Below are positions 1 to 10,529 of a stretch of DNA of 64,000 bases, piece by piece. Below the pieces are notes generated by a model that saw only the letters and a program-made list of their open reading frames with translations, made no database searches and was not told the DNA's origin. The DNA is from Areca catechu. Lineage: Eukaryota; Streptophyta; Magnoliopsida; Arecales; Arecaceae. The stretch's first letter is position 1, and each line of letters opens with the position of its first letter. The stretch lies in contig CM038042.1 of assembly GCA_021397845.1 (NCBI GenBank), positions 34,730,418-34,794,417 of the forward strand. Reading direction: 5' to 3'. Both the position numbers and the translations under genes were made by a program.

Positions 1-119
1 GTCAAGCATCACAAACACCAAGAACTATAGTGGTTCGGTGCTATACAATGCACTTACATCCACTCCCCAAGATCTCCTTGGAATTCACTATAATTACACA
101 ATTACAGTCGATTAGTTTT

Positions 120-360
120 CTGGGCTCAGTAATCAAAACCCGACTGTTTTTTACAAGGCTCACAAGTCAAAACCTTACTTGGTTTTACGGGCTAACCAAG
201 AACCTAATTGGTTTTCACAAGGCTAACCAACACCTCCCTTGGTTTTCCGGGCTAACCAAGAACCTTAGTGGCTTTGCAGGCTAACCACCAACTTAATTAG
301 TTTTTCAAGGCTTACCAATAACCTCACTTGGTTTTTACAATAGGCTACCAAGAACCCTTA
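120..360 (-). repeat. Imperfect ~35-bp tandem repeats in SIRE-A LTR
   Basis: Roughly six degenerate units contain TTGGTTTT followed by GGCTAACCAA. TTGGTT and AACCAA are inverted copies, so each unit can fold on itself. The same series is present in the other LTR at about 9925-10155, and a related TTGGTTTTC/GAGCCCAGG series sits near the end of the SIRE-D LTR (about 60955-61130). It is therefore a family trait of the R/U5 end of the LTR. Confidence 0.6.
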
Positions 361-771
361 CAAGAAATATGGTTTAAAAGTAAAGAACCAATGTAAGCTT
401 TCTAAATAAAGCGAATATCTCGATATAGCTCAATGTAGAGTTGCTTTGCACTTGTTGAAGCTTTTGAATGCCCAAGTATGGATGATCTTCAATGCTCTTG
501 AAGGTTCTTGAATGCTTGGAGGCTTTCTCTTGCTTGAAAGTGGTGAAACTTCAATGAATAGGAGTTAAAGCTCTCTCTTCTCCTCTCTCTTCTCAAAACT
601 CTTTGATAATATTCAATAGCATGAGTTTTGATTTGATTTGGAGCATATAAATACCTTTCCAGGTCTCAAAACCAAAGTCTAGCCATTAGACTTGAAAAAC
701 TAGTCGTTGGGGGCAATTTGGATGAGTTCTGCATTTGAAAAAACTAGTCGTTACTGTTGCCAGAATTCCAT

Positions 772-1166
772 GTGTCGACACTTCCTTAATTGAGTCGACA
801 CATAAGGTCGACACATGATCTTCTTGAGTCGACACTTAGTTCAACTTGCTCCATTCCGATTCTCTAAAAATCTTAGATGTGTCGACACTTTCTCAGTTGA
901 GTCGATAACTTGGTCGACACCTTGGTCGACACCTTGCTTTCATGTGTCAACACTTCAACTGTTCCTTCAACTTCTGCAAGTTCTGTGGCTTGAAAGTCTC
1001 AGACAATGTATCGATCCATGTGTCGACACCATGAGTCGATACTTCAGGTCCATGCATTGACACTTCATCTGTGCCATTTGAAATATTTCTGCGTACCGGC
1101 CTAAGTCGACACTTCATCTCCATGTGTCGACACTTCATATCATGTGTCGATACTTTGAGTCGACAC
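772..1166. repeat. Cluster of GTCGAC-centred palindromes in SIRE-A LTR
   Basis: Eleven exact GTCGAC cores occur at about 772, 792, 806, 826, 879, 912, 924, 1020, 1103, 1124 and 1157. Four of them form the perfect 10-mer GTGTCGACAC. Several one-base variants (GTCAAC, GTCGAT) lie between. The cluster is 260-660 bases inside the LTR measured from its 5' end, upstream of the TATA-like motif, so it lies in the presumed U3 promoter. Repeated palindromes in LTRs are a described feature of Sireviruses. That they bind a factor is inference. Confidence 0.75.
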
Positions 1167-1428
1167 TTCTCTGAAAAATTCACAAAAGATGCTGATTTTG
1201 AGCTGGAACATGTTTCCACTTAGCTTAGCCATCCATTCAACCATCTCTTAAGTGTCCAAGTCTCTTTTTTAAGCACTCTTTTCCATTCAAACTTGGCTTC
1301 TTCAAAACATTTGGGCTTCATCAAATTTTGTGAGCACCTTTTCAATAAACACATTCAAAGCAATTCATTAGTCCTCAACTTATACTTAACTATTTTGCTT
1401 ATCATCAAAATCATTAATGGAGTCAACA

Positions 1429-2040
1429 ATCTCTCCCTTTTTGATGATGACAAAATCCTTAAGTATAAATTGCTTTAAAATAAAGCTTTTAAGAGAATTG
1501 ATCAAGGTGCACAAAATTGAAAGCATTAAGTATATCAACATTACTTGCATTAATTATATGACCATTCGGAACACAAGTAATAGAGCTATAGCTTGTTATA
1601 AAGATAGAGAGCATCAGAGTTTTGATATTCATTTAAATGCATAGAAAATATGTATCATGATACTCTACAAGAAAATTTCAGCAAACAACAAAGCTCCCCC
1701 TGAATCAATGATTCATAACAAAGTTTTTAAGAATCTTTTCAAACATTTAAAGAGGGGTTTTAAGATGAAATTCATTTTGAAAGGATTTCCAAAGAAAATA
1801 AAGTAAAGCTCCCCCTTTCTTAAAGAGTTTTGTAAATGATTTTTAATTCAAGTTTTCAAAAAAAAAAATTTACTACTTGCATATCACAAATATAAATCAA
1901 ACTAAAACAAACTAATCCCCCTTTATTTTTGTGAAGTATACACATTTATACTTAAATCTTACTAAATTACTCCCCCTTTTTGTTATCATTAAAAGGTAGG
2001 AAAACAAATAAATTGAGTAATCAGAACTACTCCCTTTTTT
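1429..2040 (-). promoter_or_regulatory. Polypurine tracts upstream of SIRE-A 3' LTR
   Basis: The tract touching the LTR (1429-1440; AAAGGGAGAGAT on the minus strand) is the expected plus-strand priming site for reverse transcription. Five more G-rich purine runs follow at 1694-1701, 1809-1821, 1916-1930, 1970-1984 and 2031-2040, several reading AAAGGGGGA. Multiple polypurine tracts here are a known Sirevirus hallmark. The rest of 1441-2200 is AT-rich and has no coding signal. Confidence 0.7.
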
Positions 2041-2201
2041 AAAATTCATTCATTCATTCTAGAGTGGAGACATTGAAGAGCAATTCAAGATCATTCATTT
2101 GCATCAATACATAGAGATGAGGAACAAAGGTTTTTCATATAAACTTAAAAGTTGTACAATAGATACATATAAAAATACATAGAAACATAAAAAAAAACTA
2201 T

Positions 2202-4269
2202 CTAGAAGTACATAAAAGTCCTAATCCTCATCCATGGAATCATCAGAAGATGAACCGATCTCAATCGATCCTGTATCAATGAAGAATTGAGCTTGCAGCC
2301 ATCTCGATCGAAGATCTCTATGTCAGGTCCTGGTCGGCTATGGAGGGGTGCGATGACCACGTCGTCTGCGACGAGCATATGTCCGACCTCTGGCTGAAAC
2401 AGTAGAGGTAGAACCAATGTCCTCTGCAGGAACGAAAGTGATCGGGTTAACCATCTCAGCCACCACTGGAAAAGGTGTGTGATCAAATGAAGGTCCAGAG
2501 TCAAGATACTGAAAGCCGGGTATATAAAATCCAAGCTCTAGGATCAACGATAATGTATGAAGTGTAGGAGTATCAGTAATCTGTGTGTCAAAGATAGAGG
2601 TCTCAGCTGATGTAACAACAGGTGTATCAAGAATAAATATCAGTTGTAGAATGAATCAGTAAATCAACAATCGGTGTATCAATATGGGGGTCTCAAGGAT
2701 AGGTGTATGAATATCAGGGAATCAATATCAGGGAAGTCAATAATATGTGTATCGATCACTGGAGAGAGAATAGGAATAGGAACAGGAGTGCGATCATCCG
2801 ATCTAAAAGGAGAAGATGGAATAGGAATCTGGGCAGGTGAACAAGATAGGTCAATAATAGGGCTCGTAGGCAAGTCATCCGTCACCTCTGCAACTAGCTC
2901 TGAAGTAAGATCAGTAATGTCAAATCTATCTGAGCCAGTCTCCTCATCTCCATCATCATCTCCATAACTGTATCACCAACAATATCACCATCTCTAACAG
3001 TAATATCAACACCAGTATCAATATCATCAATGTCATCCGTTGGTGTAGGAGCAGGTACATGAGCAGGTGCAGGAGCAGTATCAGCAGCCGGAGCACTCAC
3101 TGAAGATCTGGATAGTGCAGAAAGAATAGCTGAGATGCCATTACTAAGTCCAGCATGGCTCTCTCTCGTCTTAGCTATGAATACATTAAGACACTGCCTC
3201 ATGATGAATACGTCAATCTCTATGCATCTGACTCTGTCCTAAACTATCTGACATGCCAGAGTCTCCGTCTATGCTGGCTGAGGCTGTGCAGATATGGAAG
3301 GATCAGACTAAGGCAACCGCTGGTTGCGCTGCCGTCTTAGGCTGAGTCTCGCAGGATCCTGCCTCATCAAAGAGAATCTGCTCCTCCTCTGCTGCATCAT
3401 CATCATCAGCTCGATCCTCAGCCTGACCTGATATCCTGCAAGTCCACTGGCCTCGGAACAAGTGATAGCCCATCATGCAATGACCTGATGTCATACACAT
3501 CGGTATGAAGCAATGTACGATAAGGCTCATCCTGAAAACTAACTCCATACTCCCTAAATAATACTGTCATTCCCATGCCATAAGGTAAGCAGAGCCTCTA
3601 GCTAGTCGACGCCTCTGTAATATGATGTACCATCAGTACTAGAATGCATACTGGCGTGCGCTGAACCAATGAGACCATCACGAGCAACTCCCGCTTTGTG
3701 ATATAGTCGAAACGTCCAGTCTTCAGCAGAAGAATCTGGGCGACGATATGGTGTAGTAGTCTCATCTCTGCAGACAACCTAGATGCTAGTACAGTGACTC
3801 CCTCTAGTAGAATGTCAGACTCAAAAATGCACTGAAGACCACTGACTCCATCCATCAAACTATCACAACAACAGATCCCGTCATCGGTATATCCCATACT
3901 CTACTCATAATCTCTGAAGTAATGGGAATATCCCGTCCTCTGACCTGTGCCAACAACCATCTGTCTCGCGGGCGAGTGATCCATAAAACTCTCTCATCAG
4001 CCCTGGGTAATACCTCTCACTAAGTGAACAAAATGTAGTCAGACCAGCCTGTCGAATCCACTCTCCAATCCAAAAATGCTGCTGGTCGACAAATGAAAAT
4101 TCACTCGACATCCTCCAACCACAGTCTTTGAGCTCATCCGGATAGACGGAACAAACAAAGGTCGTGCGGGCGGATCTGCAGCTCTAGACTCATGTCGGGC
4201 CTTCGTCCTTCGCTCTTCTTCTTGGTTTAACTGACGAGGTTGACAAACAACTTGTTTATGAGGTCCCAT
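2202..4269 (-). pseudogene. Extra ORF in the env-like slot of SIRE-A, plant-transposon-protein type
   Basis: Open stretches on the minus strand join up only if several frameshifts are allowed: 4269-4039, 4111-3905, 3897-3598, 3548-3303 and onward to about 2202. The product has phrases such as RYYPGLMREFYGSL, HHIVAQILLLKTGRFDYITK and ELLVMVSLVQRTP. These resemble the 'putative plant transposon protein' domain (Pfam family that I recall as Transposase_32). The tail is acidic and low in complexity (DDDDAAEEEQ). The ORF follows RNase H on the same strand as pol, where Sireviruses may carry an env-like gene. I see no convincing signal peptide or membrane anchor, so an envelope role is not supported. 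The function of this domain is unknown. It is inactive here. Confidence 0.55.
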
Positions 4270-4795
4270 TGCTTGGATTAAAGAATTGGGCAGGATTTTG
4301 GTTGAAATTGGAGTTTCTAGGGTTTAGAAATCAAAACAGGAGAGTTCTAACCAAAAAACCGGCTACAGATCTTCCAAATCAAAGAAACAATGAGCAAAGC
4401 AACGAAACAGTGGAAGGAATATATGAATACCTTAATATGTCCGACTAAAGTCGAGAAGAAAAAATTTGGAGAGAAAATGGTTCAGAAACCCCTTAAATCT
4501 CAGTCCGCTATCGTTCATGTATCGACTCATGCATGTGTCAAAATATTTAGGTGTTGATACATCGATGTGTCGACACATCACTTAAAAATCAAAAAATCAA
4601 GAATTTCAAGGGCAGATCAAAAGCAATTGAAATATGATAATTTTAGAATCAACTCACAATGATTGAATAAGATTTATCATGATTAAAGTTGAATTGATCT
4701 AGTTTGAGTCAAATGTAGGAAGAATTTAATCAATGGATTAATGATCCCGAGCTCTCTTCTAATCATACAGAATCGATCTTCTAGAAGAGGTTTAG
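4270..4795 (-). other. Spacer between SIRE-A RNase H and extra ORF
   Basis: No coding signal is seen. At about 4507-4580 there is a small outlier of the LTR palindrome theme: one perfect TGTGTCGACACA and degenerate forms (GTATCGACTC, GTTGATACATCGATG). It lies upstream of the extra ORF on the minus strand, so it could belong to a subgenomic promoter. That is a guess. Confidence 0.4.
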
Positions 4796-5275
4796 TTAAA
4801 TATCAGCTAATTGAAATTTAGTACTAATAAATTCAAACAAAACGTCATTGTTTTTTACATGATCCCTAATAAAATGGTGTCTAATTTCAATGTGCTTACT
4901 CCTAGAGTGTTGAACAGGATTTTTAGTCAAACAAATAGCACTGGTATTATCACATTTAATAGGCATACTAGCCAACTTGATTCCAAAGTCTTCAAGTTGT
5001 TGCTTAATCCACAAGATTTGAGCACAATAACTTCCTACTACAATATATTTAGCCTCAGCTGTAGATAGTGCAACTGAAGTTTATTTCTTACTAAACCATG
5101 AGATTAAGTTAACTCCAAGAAATTGGCAAGTACCACTAGTACTCTTTCTATCTAATCTACAATCAGCAAAATCTGCATCAAAATATCCAATTAATTCAGC
5201 AGATAAATTTCTAGAATACCATAAACCAATACTAATAGTACTAGATAGATATCTAATAATGCGCTTAACAGCCAT
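4796..5275 (-). pseudogene. SIRE-A RNase H domain
   Basis: The minus-strand reading shows the Copia RNase H block: AVKRIIRYL..., GYFDADFADC...DRKSTSGTCQFLG, then after a break ALSTAEAKYI, CDNTSAICL and KHIEIRHHFIRDHV. The order and motifs match the end of Copia pol, where RNase H removes the RNA template during reverse transcription. A stop codon follows the SWFSKK stretch, where the family has a Gln or similar. The domain is otherwise nearly complete and ends the polyprotein. Confidence 0.85.
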
Positions 5276-6260
5276 AAGATGTTATTCTTTAGGTTCAGAC
5301 TAATATCTAGCACACATGCAAATACTAAACATTATATCTAGTCTACTAGCAATTAGATACAATAAAAAGCCTATCATATCTTTGTATAACTTTTGATCTA
5401 CAGATTTACCATGTTCATCTTTATCAAGTCTACAAGAGGGGCTCATAGGCATACCTATTGGTTTAGTAGTCTCCATCCCAAACTTCTTATAATTTCTCTT
5501 ATGAACTTAGCTTGATTGATGAAGATACCATTTGTAGTTTGCTTGATCTAGAGTCCAAGAAAGAAATTGAGTTCTCCCATTATGCTCATCTCGAACTCAC
5601 TTACATTAGCTTAGCAAACTCTTGACAAAGATTTTATTAGTAGCACACCAAAAATAATATCATCAACATATATTTGTACTACTAATAAATCATTATCTTT
5701 CTTTTTCAAAAATAGTGTCTTATCAACATTTTCTCTAAAAATTCATTTCAATCAGAAACTTGCTAAGTCTTTCATACCATGCTCTAGGTGCTTGCTTTAA
5801 TCCATAAAATGCTTTATGCAATTTGAAAACATGATCAGGATGTGCATTTTTCAAATCCAGGTGGTTGTTCAACAAAAATATTTTCAGTTAAAAAACCATT
5901 TAAGAAAGCACTCTTGACATCCATTTGAAATAATTTGAAATTCATAAAACAAGCAAATGCTAATAATAGTCTAATTGCTTCAAGTCTAGCAACAGGAGCA
6001 AAAGTTTCATCAAAGTTAATCCCTTCCTCCTATTATAGCCTTTAGCAACTAGCCTAGCTTTATTATAATAACAATATCATTTTCATCTAATTTATTCTTA
6101 AATACCCATTTAGTGCCAATAATTGAAACATTAGATGGTCTTTCTACAAGTGTCCAAACATTATTTCTATCAAATTGAATTAGTTCTTCTTACATAGCAT
6201 TGATCCAATTAGAGTCTTTTTCAACTTCTTCAAAATATTTAGGTTTTACTTGAGATACAA
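5276..6260 (-). pseudogene. SIRE-A reverse transcriptase domain
   Basis: The minus strand encodes a Copia RT broken by many stops and frameshifts. The catalytic YVDD motif is intact at 5659-5670 (context VQIYVDDIIFG). Upstream are the remains of the PCRAWYERL-like and DVKSAFLNG-like blocks, and upstream again the WI/EKVDN region near 6100-6200. No long open frame remains, so this copy cannot encode active polymerase. Confidence 0.75.
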
Positions 6261-6900
6261 ATGCTATATAATCATATTCATTTTAAATAGAAGCTCAAGT
6301 TCTTATCCCTTTAGATGGATCATCTAAGATTAATTCCTTAGGATGTCCATAAGCATACCTCCACTCCTTAGGTAGATCTTGATACTTTGGAGTGTCATCT
6401 TCTTTTTCATTCTTGTCTTGATCTTCTTCATTTGGTTGAGCTTGATCATTCAATGTCAGCTTCTGAAACTTATCAGCACCTGTACATTCATCAGATGTAT
6501 CCTCTTTTCTCGAGGATTTGTTAGTAGATTCTTCAAAGATAAAATGTACCGACTCTTCTACAACCAAAGTTCATTTATTATATTCTGTATGCCCTGCTTG
6601 ATGTAGAGTATCCTAAGAAGATACCTTCATCAGACTTGGCATCGAACTTTCCAAGATGATCCTTCCATTATTCAGAACAAAATATTTACAACCAAAAACT
6701 CGAAAATATTTCAAAGTCGGTTTTCTTTGGTTCCAAAGTTTATAAGAAGTTTTCTTTAAAATAGGATGATTAAAACTCGATTTAAATTTAACAGGTTGTA
6801 TTAACAGCTTCAGCCCAAAAATACCTTGGCAAATTGTTTTTACAAAGCATAGTACGTGCCATTTCTTCTAAAGTACGGTTTTTCCTTTCTACTATCCCAT
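6261..6900 (-). pseudogene. SIRE-A integrase-RT linker (GKARE-like region)
   Basis: The open piece 6567-6295 reads FIFEESTNKSSRKEDTSDECTG and PNEEDQDKNEKEDDTPKY, then LPKEWRYAYGHPKELILDDPSKGIRT. This is the acidic, charged linker that normally joins integrase and RT in Copia pol. The last phrase marks the start of the RT module. The region 6568-6900 is the integrase C-terminal part, broken by frameshifts. Confidence 0.65.
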
Positions 6901-7480
6901 TCTGTTGAGGTATCCTAGGTGCAGAAAAATTATGTTCTATTTCTTTTTTATTACAAAGTTTTCAAAATCTTGATTTTCAAATTCAGTTTTATGATCACTA
7001 CGGATACAAATAACTGAAACATCTTTCTCGTTTGAAACTTTTCGATAAAACTTTATAAATGCTGAAAATGATTCATCTTTTTGTGCTAAAAAGAAAATCC
7101 ATGTGAATCTTGAAAAATCATCCATAATGACTAATACATATCTCTTGCCTTCTAGACTTGATGTTCTAGTTGGTCCAAAGAGATCCATATGAAGTAGTTC
7201 AAGTGGCTTACTAGTTGTTACAAATTCTTTTGGTTTAAAGAAGTTTTGACTTGTTTACCAAATTGACATGCTTGAAAATTCTATCTTTTTCAAAACAAAG
7301 TTCAGGTTAATCTCTAACTAAATTCTTTTTAGAAAGTTTTGAAATAAGATACATACTAGCATGCCCTAATCTTCTATGACATAGCCAACTAGTCTCTTCC
7401 TTAGTAGAATTCATTGTAATAAGGCATTCTCCATTAGGCAAAGATAAATCATCTAGGTCTACCAAATAAATATTTTCATG
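6901..7480 (-). pseudogene. SIRE-A integrase catalytic core and zinc domain
   Basis: The pre-integrase zinc motif is visible as CHRRLGHAS (near 7360-7385; the usual first Trp is Cys) and QACQFGKQ (near 7255-7275). The catalytic core follows at 7188-6937: MDLFGPTRTSSLEGKRY with the first catalytic Asp, FSRFTWIFFL, and RSDHKTEFEN with the second Asp. The order agrees with Copia (PR-INT-RT-RH). Stops between the blocks make it inactive. Confidence 0.8.
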
Positions 7481-7499
7481 TCTTTTCTAATGAATTGTA

Positions 7500-7800
7500 C
7501 TCCATTTATATCCGGACTAGTAATTATGTAATATGATGATTTAAAACTACTTGAAAACCTTTATCATAAAACTGACTAATGCTTAAAAGATTACGTTTCA
7601 AACCATCTACTAAAAGTATATTATTAATACTACTTGAAGGAGTTATATGAACCTTACCAATACCAATAAATTTTTCTTTACAATTATCACCGAAGGTCAC
7701 ACTCCCTCCATTTAAAGTTTCAAGAGAAGTGAATTGCTTCACATCTCCAGTCATGTACCTTGAGCAACCACTATCAAGATATCAAATTCTTTTGTTCTCC
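7500..7800 (-). pseudogene. SIRE-A aspartic protease domain
   Basis: The minus strand reads YLDSGCSRYMTGDVKQF, with the catalytic Asp-Ser-Gly at 7767-7775. It continues to LNGGSVTFGDNCKEKFIGIGKVHI and VDGLKRNLLSISQFYDKGFQV. This is the Copia protease that cuts the polyprotein. The reading frame stays open for about 75 codons, one of the best preserved pieces of this element. Confidence 0.8.
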
Positions 7801-7959
7801 TTGGTTTCAAGACATACTTGCAATAAAATCAAGCTTTGTTTTTTAGGTACCCAAGCCAACTTGGGTCCTTTTGGGTTAGCATTCAAATGGTTCCTTTTGG
7901 ACCCACATTTTATCAAAAGAAATGATTTTTCTAAAATTACATTGATATGATTTATGACC

Positions 7960-9541
7960 TAGCTTTTGTGAGTAAAACAAGTAATACTAATGATGCATGT
8001 ACAAAAAAGTTTTTGAAATACTTTTGTTGCTTCTGTGGTTTATATCCTAAACCTGCCTTATTAAAACTGCTCTTTGATTGTTTAAGAGTAAATTTAACTT
8101 TTCTGAACTATAAGTAAATTTTCAATAAAATGTTTTATCTTTTCAAGTTCATTTTTATATTTAACATTTTCAAGTTCTAAATCCTTATTTTTCTTTAAAA
8201 GATCATTGTTAGAAATGATATTTTTAGGTCTTTTTAAAACTTCATTTTTCATAGATAAGCATTATTTTTCTTTCTAAATATCTAATTTAGATTTCAAAAT
8301 ACTAACATCATTAAGTAAAGAATTGTTTTCAAAAGAGAACTGTTTGCATGCTTTTTCAATTTCTTGTTTTCAGATAAAACTAATTTATAATCATGCATAA
8401 GTCTTCAAAGGCATTTCTAAGTTCATCAAAGTGAAATCAATTTTAGTGTCGGAATTTACCTCATCATTATCCTGATGTGCCATGAAGCAGAGATTTGCAA
8501 CTTCGGTCTGCTCTTCTTCAGAACTGGAGTCTTCGTTGTCACTCTAAGTGGCCATCATTGCTTTCTTCCTTAATTTCTTTCTTGATTCTTGAGGAGAGGA
8601 CAGTCAAATTGTAGTGTCCCGGCTTCTTGCACTCGAAGCATATAGGTACTTCCTTCTCCTTTTCCTTTTCTTTTTCTTTCTCTTTCTCTTTTTCTTTTTT
8701 CTTGGATTGATACTTCTTTTTTTGTGAGGAAATTTTCTCCTCTTCATAAATCTTCTAAACTTTCATGTAGGAGGGCTTCTTCACCTTCTTCTTCCTTTTC
8801 ATCTTCAGACTCATCAATTAGGATTCTTCTTGAATATTTGACTTGAAAGCAATCCCCTTCTTCTTCTTATCCATGTCCATTGATTTCTATTTCAGATTGA
8901 GCTCATAAGTCATGAGCGATCCAACTAACTGCTCAAGAGGTAGCTTGTCGACATCCTTTGCTTCTTGAATTGTGGTCACCTTCAAATCCCATGATATTGG
9001 AAGTGACCTAAGAATTTTATTCATAAGATCAGCATTAGACATGACTTTACCAAGACTTCTCATACCATTAACTATATTAGTAAATCTTGTGTACATATCA
9101 GTAATAGATTCATTTGGTTCCATACAGAACATCTCATAAGTGTGCACTAACATATTAACTTTAGTGTTCTTCACTTGATCGGTACCCTCATGGGTAACTT
9201 CAAGTGTGTCCCATATTTTTTTGGCAGACATACATGTAGATATCTTATTAAATTCACTAGGATCTAATGCATAATAAAGGAGATTCATTGCCTTAGCATT
9301 GATCTCAGATTGTTTAATGTCATTTTCATCCCAATCCTCTTCGAGCTTTGGGATGGAAACACCATTAACCACTACCGAAGAAATATGAGGACCCTTATCT
9401 ACTACTTTTCATAAATTGTAATCAATAGAATGCATATAAATCTCATCCTAGTTTTTCAATAAGTATAATTTGTTCCATTGAAAAATGGAGGTCTGTTTGA
9501 GGCTTGTCCCTCAACTACACTAGTACCAATGGGGCTGCCAT
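7960..9541 (-). pseudogene. SIRE-A gag (capsid and nucleocapsid)
   Basis: The likely start is the ATG at 9541-9539, inside AAAGATCTATGGCA. The same context starts gag in SIRE-D, and it lies 44 bases from the PBS. The capsid domain (UBN2/Retrotran_gag type) is open at 9372-8887: MNLLYYALDPSEFNKISTC, IWDTLEVTHEGTDQVK, LRSLPISWDLKVTTIQEA. The nucleocapsid has one zinc knuckle, CFECKKPGHY, near 8600-8650, frameshifted inside the knuckle. A long lysine- and glutamate-rich stretch then follows to about 7960. There is a TGA at 9456-9458 where SIRE-type gag has Trp. Confidence 0.8.
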
Positions 9542-9584
9542 AGATCTTTACTCAAGGCGGTAAAGCCTATATGCTGAGAACACG

Positions 9585-9596
9585 GCTCTGATACCA
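9585..9596 (-). other. SIRE-A primer binding site (tRNA-Met type)
   Basis: The minus strand reads TGGTATCAGAGC, complementary to the 3' end of initiator tRNA-Met. It starts two bases inside the 5' LTR boundary at 9599. Confidence 0.9.
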
Positions 9597-9598
9597 TT

Positions 9599-10303
9599 TG
9601 TTGCCCAGTAAGTAACCTAAGAGGGGGGTGAATTGGGTCTTTAAAAAATAATTTGACAAACTAACTTAATAAAACTTGATACTAAGCAATGCAATCCAAT
9701 TCAACAAGTATATTAGCAAGGTACTACGATTCAAGTGCAATGCTCTAAAATAAAAGTATAGCAAAAATTAAGAGTAATAAATAAAGAGCAAGAGAGAGAG
9801 ATTAAGCAATTACAACACCAAGAACTATAGTGGTTCGGTGCTATACAATGCACCTACATCCACTCCCCAAGATCTCCTTGGGAATTCACTATAATCACAC
9901 GATTACAGCCGATTAGTTTTTCGAACTCACTAATCAAAACCCAACTTGTTTTCATAAGGCTTACAAGTCAAAACCTCACTTGGTTTTACGAGCTAACCAA
10001 GAACCTAATTGGTTTTCACAAGGCTAACCAACAACCTTCCTGGTTTTCCGGGCTAACCAAGACCTTAGTAATTTTGTGGGCTAACCACTAATCTAATTGG
10101 TTTTCCAAGACTTACCAATAACCTCACTTGGTTTTACAATAGGCTAACCAAGAATCCTTACAAAATATGGTTTAAAAGTAAAGAACCAATGTAAGCTTTC
10201 TAAAACAAGCGAATAACTCGATGTAGCTCGATGTAGAGTTGCTTTGTACTTGTTGAAGCCTTTTAAATGCCCAAGTATGGATGATCTTCAATGCTCTTGA
10301 AGC
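9599..10303 (-). mobile_element. SIRE-A 5' LTR, truncated
   Basis: In plus coordinates the LTR starts TGTTGCCCAG at 9599. It matches the left LTR until CTTGAAG at 10303, then the sequence changes abruptly. About 700 of roughly 1630 bases are present. I did not find the missing 900 bases, including the GTCGAC cluster, anywhere to the right. The break is therefore a deletion or rearrangement rather than a clean insertion. Confidence 0.8.
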
Positions 10304-10456
10304 CTGTCCTAGAGCGGAAATCGAAGCAGGAGGTGGCCGGACGCAGCACGTCGGGCCAGATTCGCCATCATTTGGAAGGCCAGCGCATTTATTACCATTA
10401 ATGCCCTTGGCCTTCGAGCCTACGGACTCGCTCGAAGCACAAGGGCAAGGGGACAC
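10304..10456. other. Unassigned GC-rich junction segment
   Basis: This 153-bp segment lies between the broken SIRE-A LTR and an inverted piece of Gypsy-A LTR. It matches neither neighbour by eye and shows no coding signal. It may be the remnant of another Gypsy LTR. Confidence 0.4.
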
Positions 10457-10513
10457 TGTTGTACCATGATGGCTCACCCTCAACCAAAACCGGCCCAGTC
10501 CTGCGGTCGTAGG
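10457..10513 (+). repeat. Inverted fragment of the Gypsy-A LTR end
   Basis: TGTTGTACCATGATGGCTCA and the following bases match the reverse complement of 29534-29590, the outer end of the Gypsy-A 5' LTR, over about 55 bases. If this were the normal 3' LTR of Gypsy-A it would be in the same orientation as the right one. It is inverted, so it marks a rearrangement. Confidence 0.7.
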
Positions 10514-10529
10514 GAACCCAGACCCTTTG

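Larger units (their letters stand above)
1..1428 (-). mobile_element. SIRE-A 3' LTR (partial, window edge)
   Basis: On the minus strand the LTR begins TGTTGACTCC at 1428 and runs off the window. Its other half is recognised by alignment to 9599-10303: position 21 here matches 9821, a constant offset of 9800. About 200 bases are therefore missing at the left edge and the full LTR would be near 1.63 kb. The terminal inverted repeat is TGTTG...CAACA. A TATA-like stretch (reading TATTTATA on the minus strand) lies near 640-655. The two copies differ noticeably, by substitutions as well as indels, so the insertion is old. The long LTR and the polypurine tracts beside it fit the Sirevirus branch of Copia. 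Confidence 0.85.

Noticed and set aside
2674..2967. Plus-strand 97-codon frame
   Set aside because: It is antisense to the extra ORF of SIRE-A and rich in Gly/Ser/Ile from the low-complexity tail there.
2202..4269. A true viral envelope gene in SIRE-A
   Set aside because: No signal peptide, membrane anchor or cleavage-site pattern is visible; the phrases point to a plant transposon protein domain instead.
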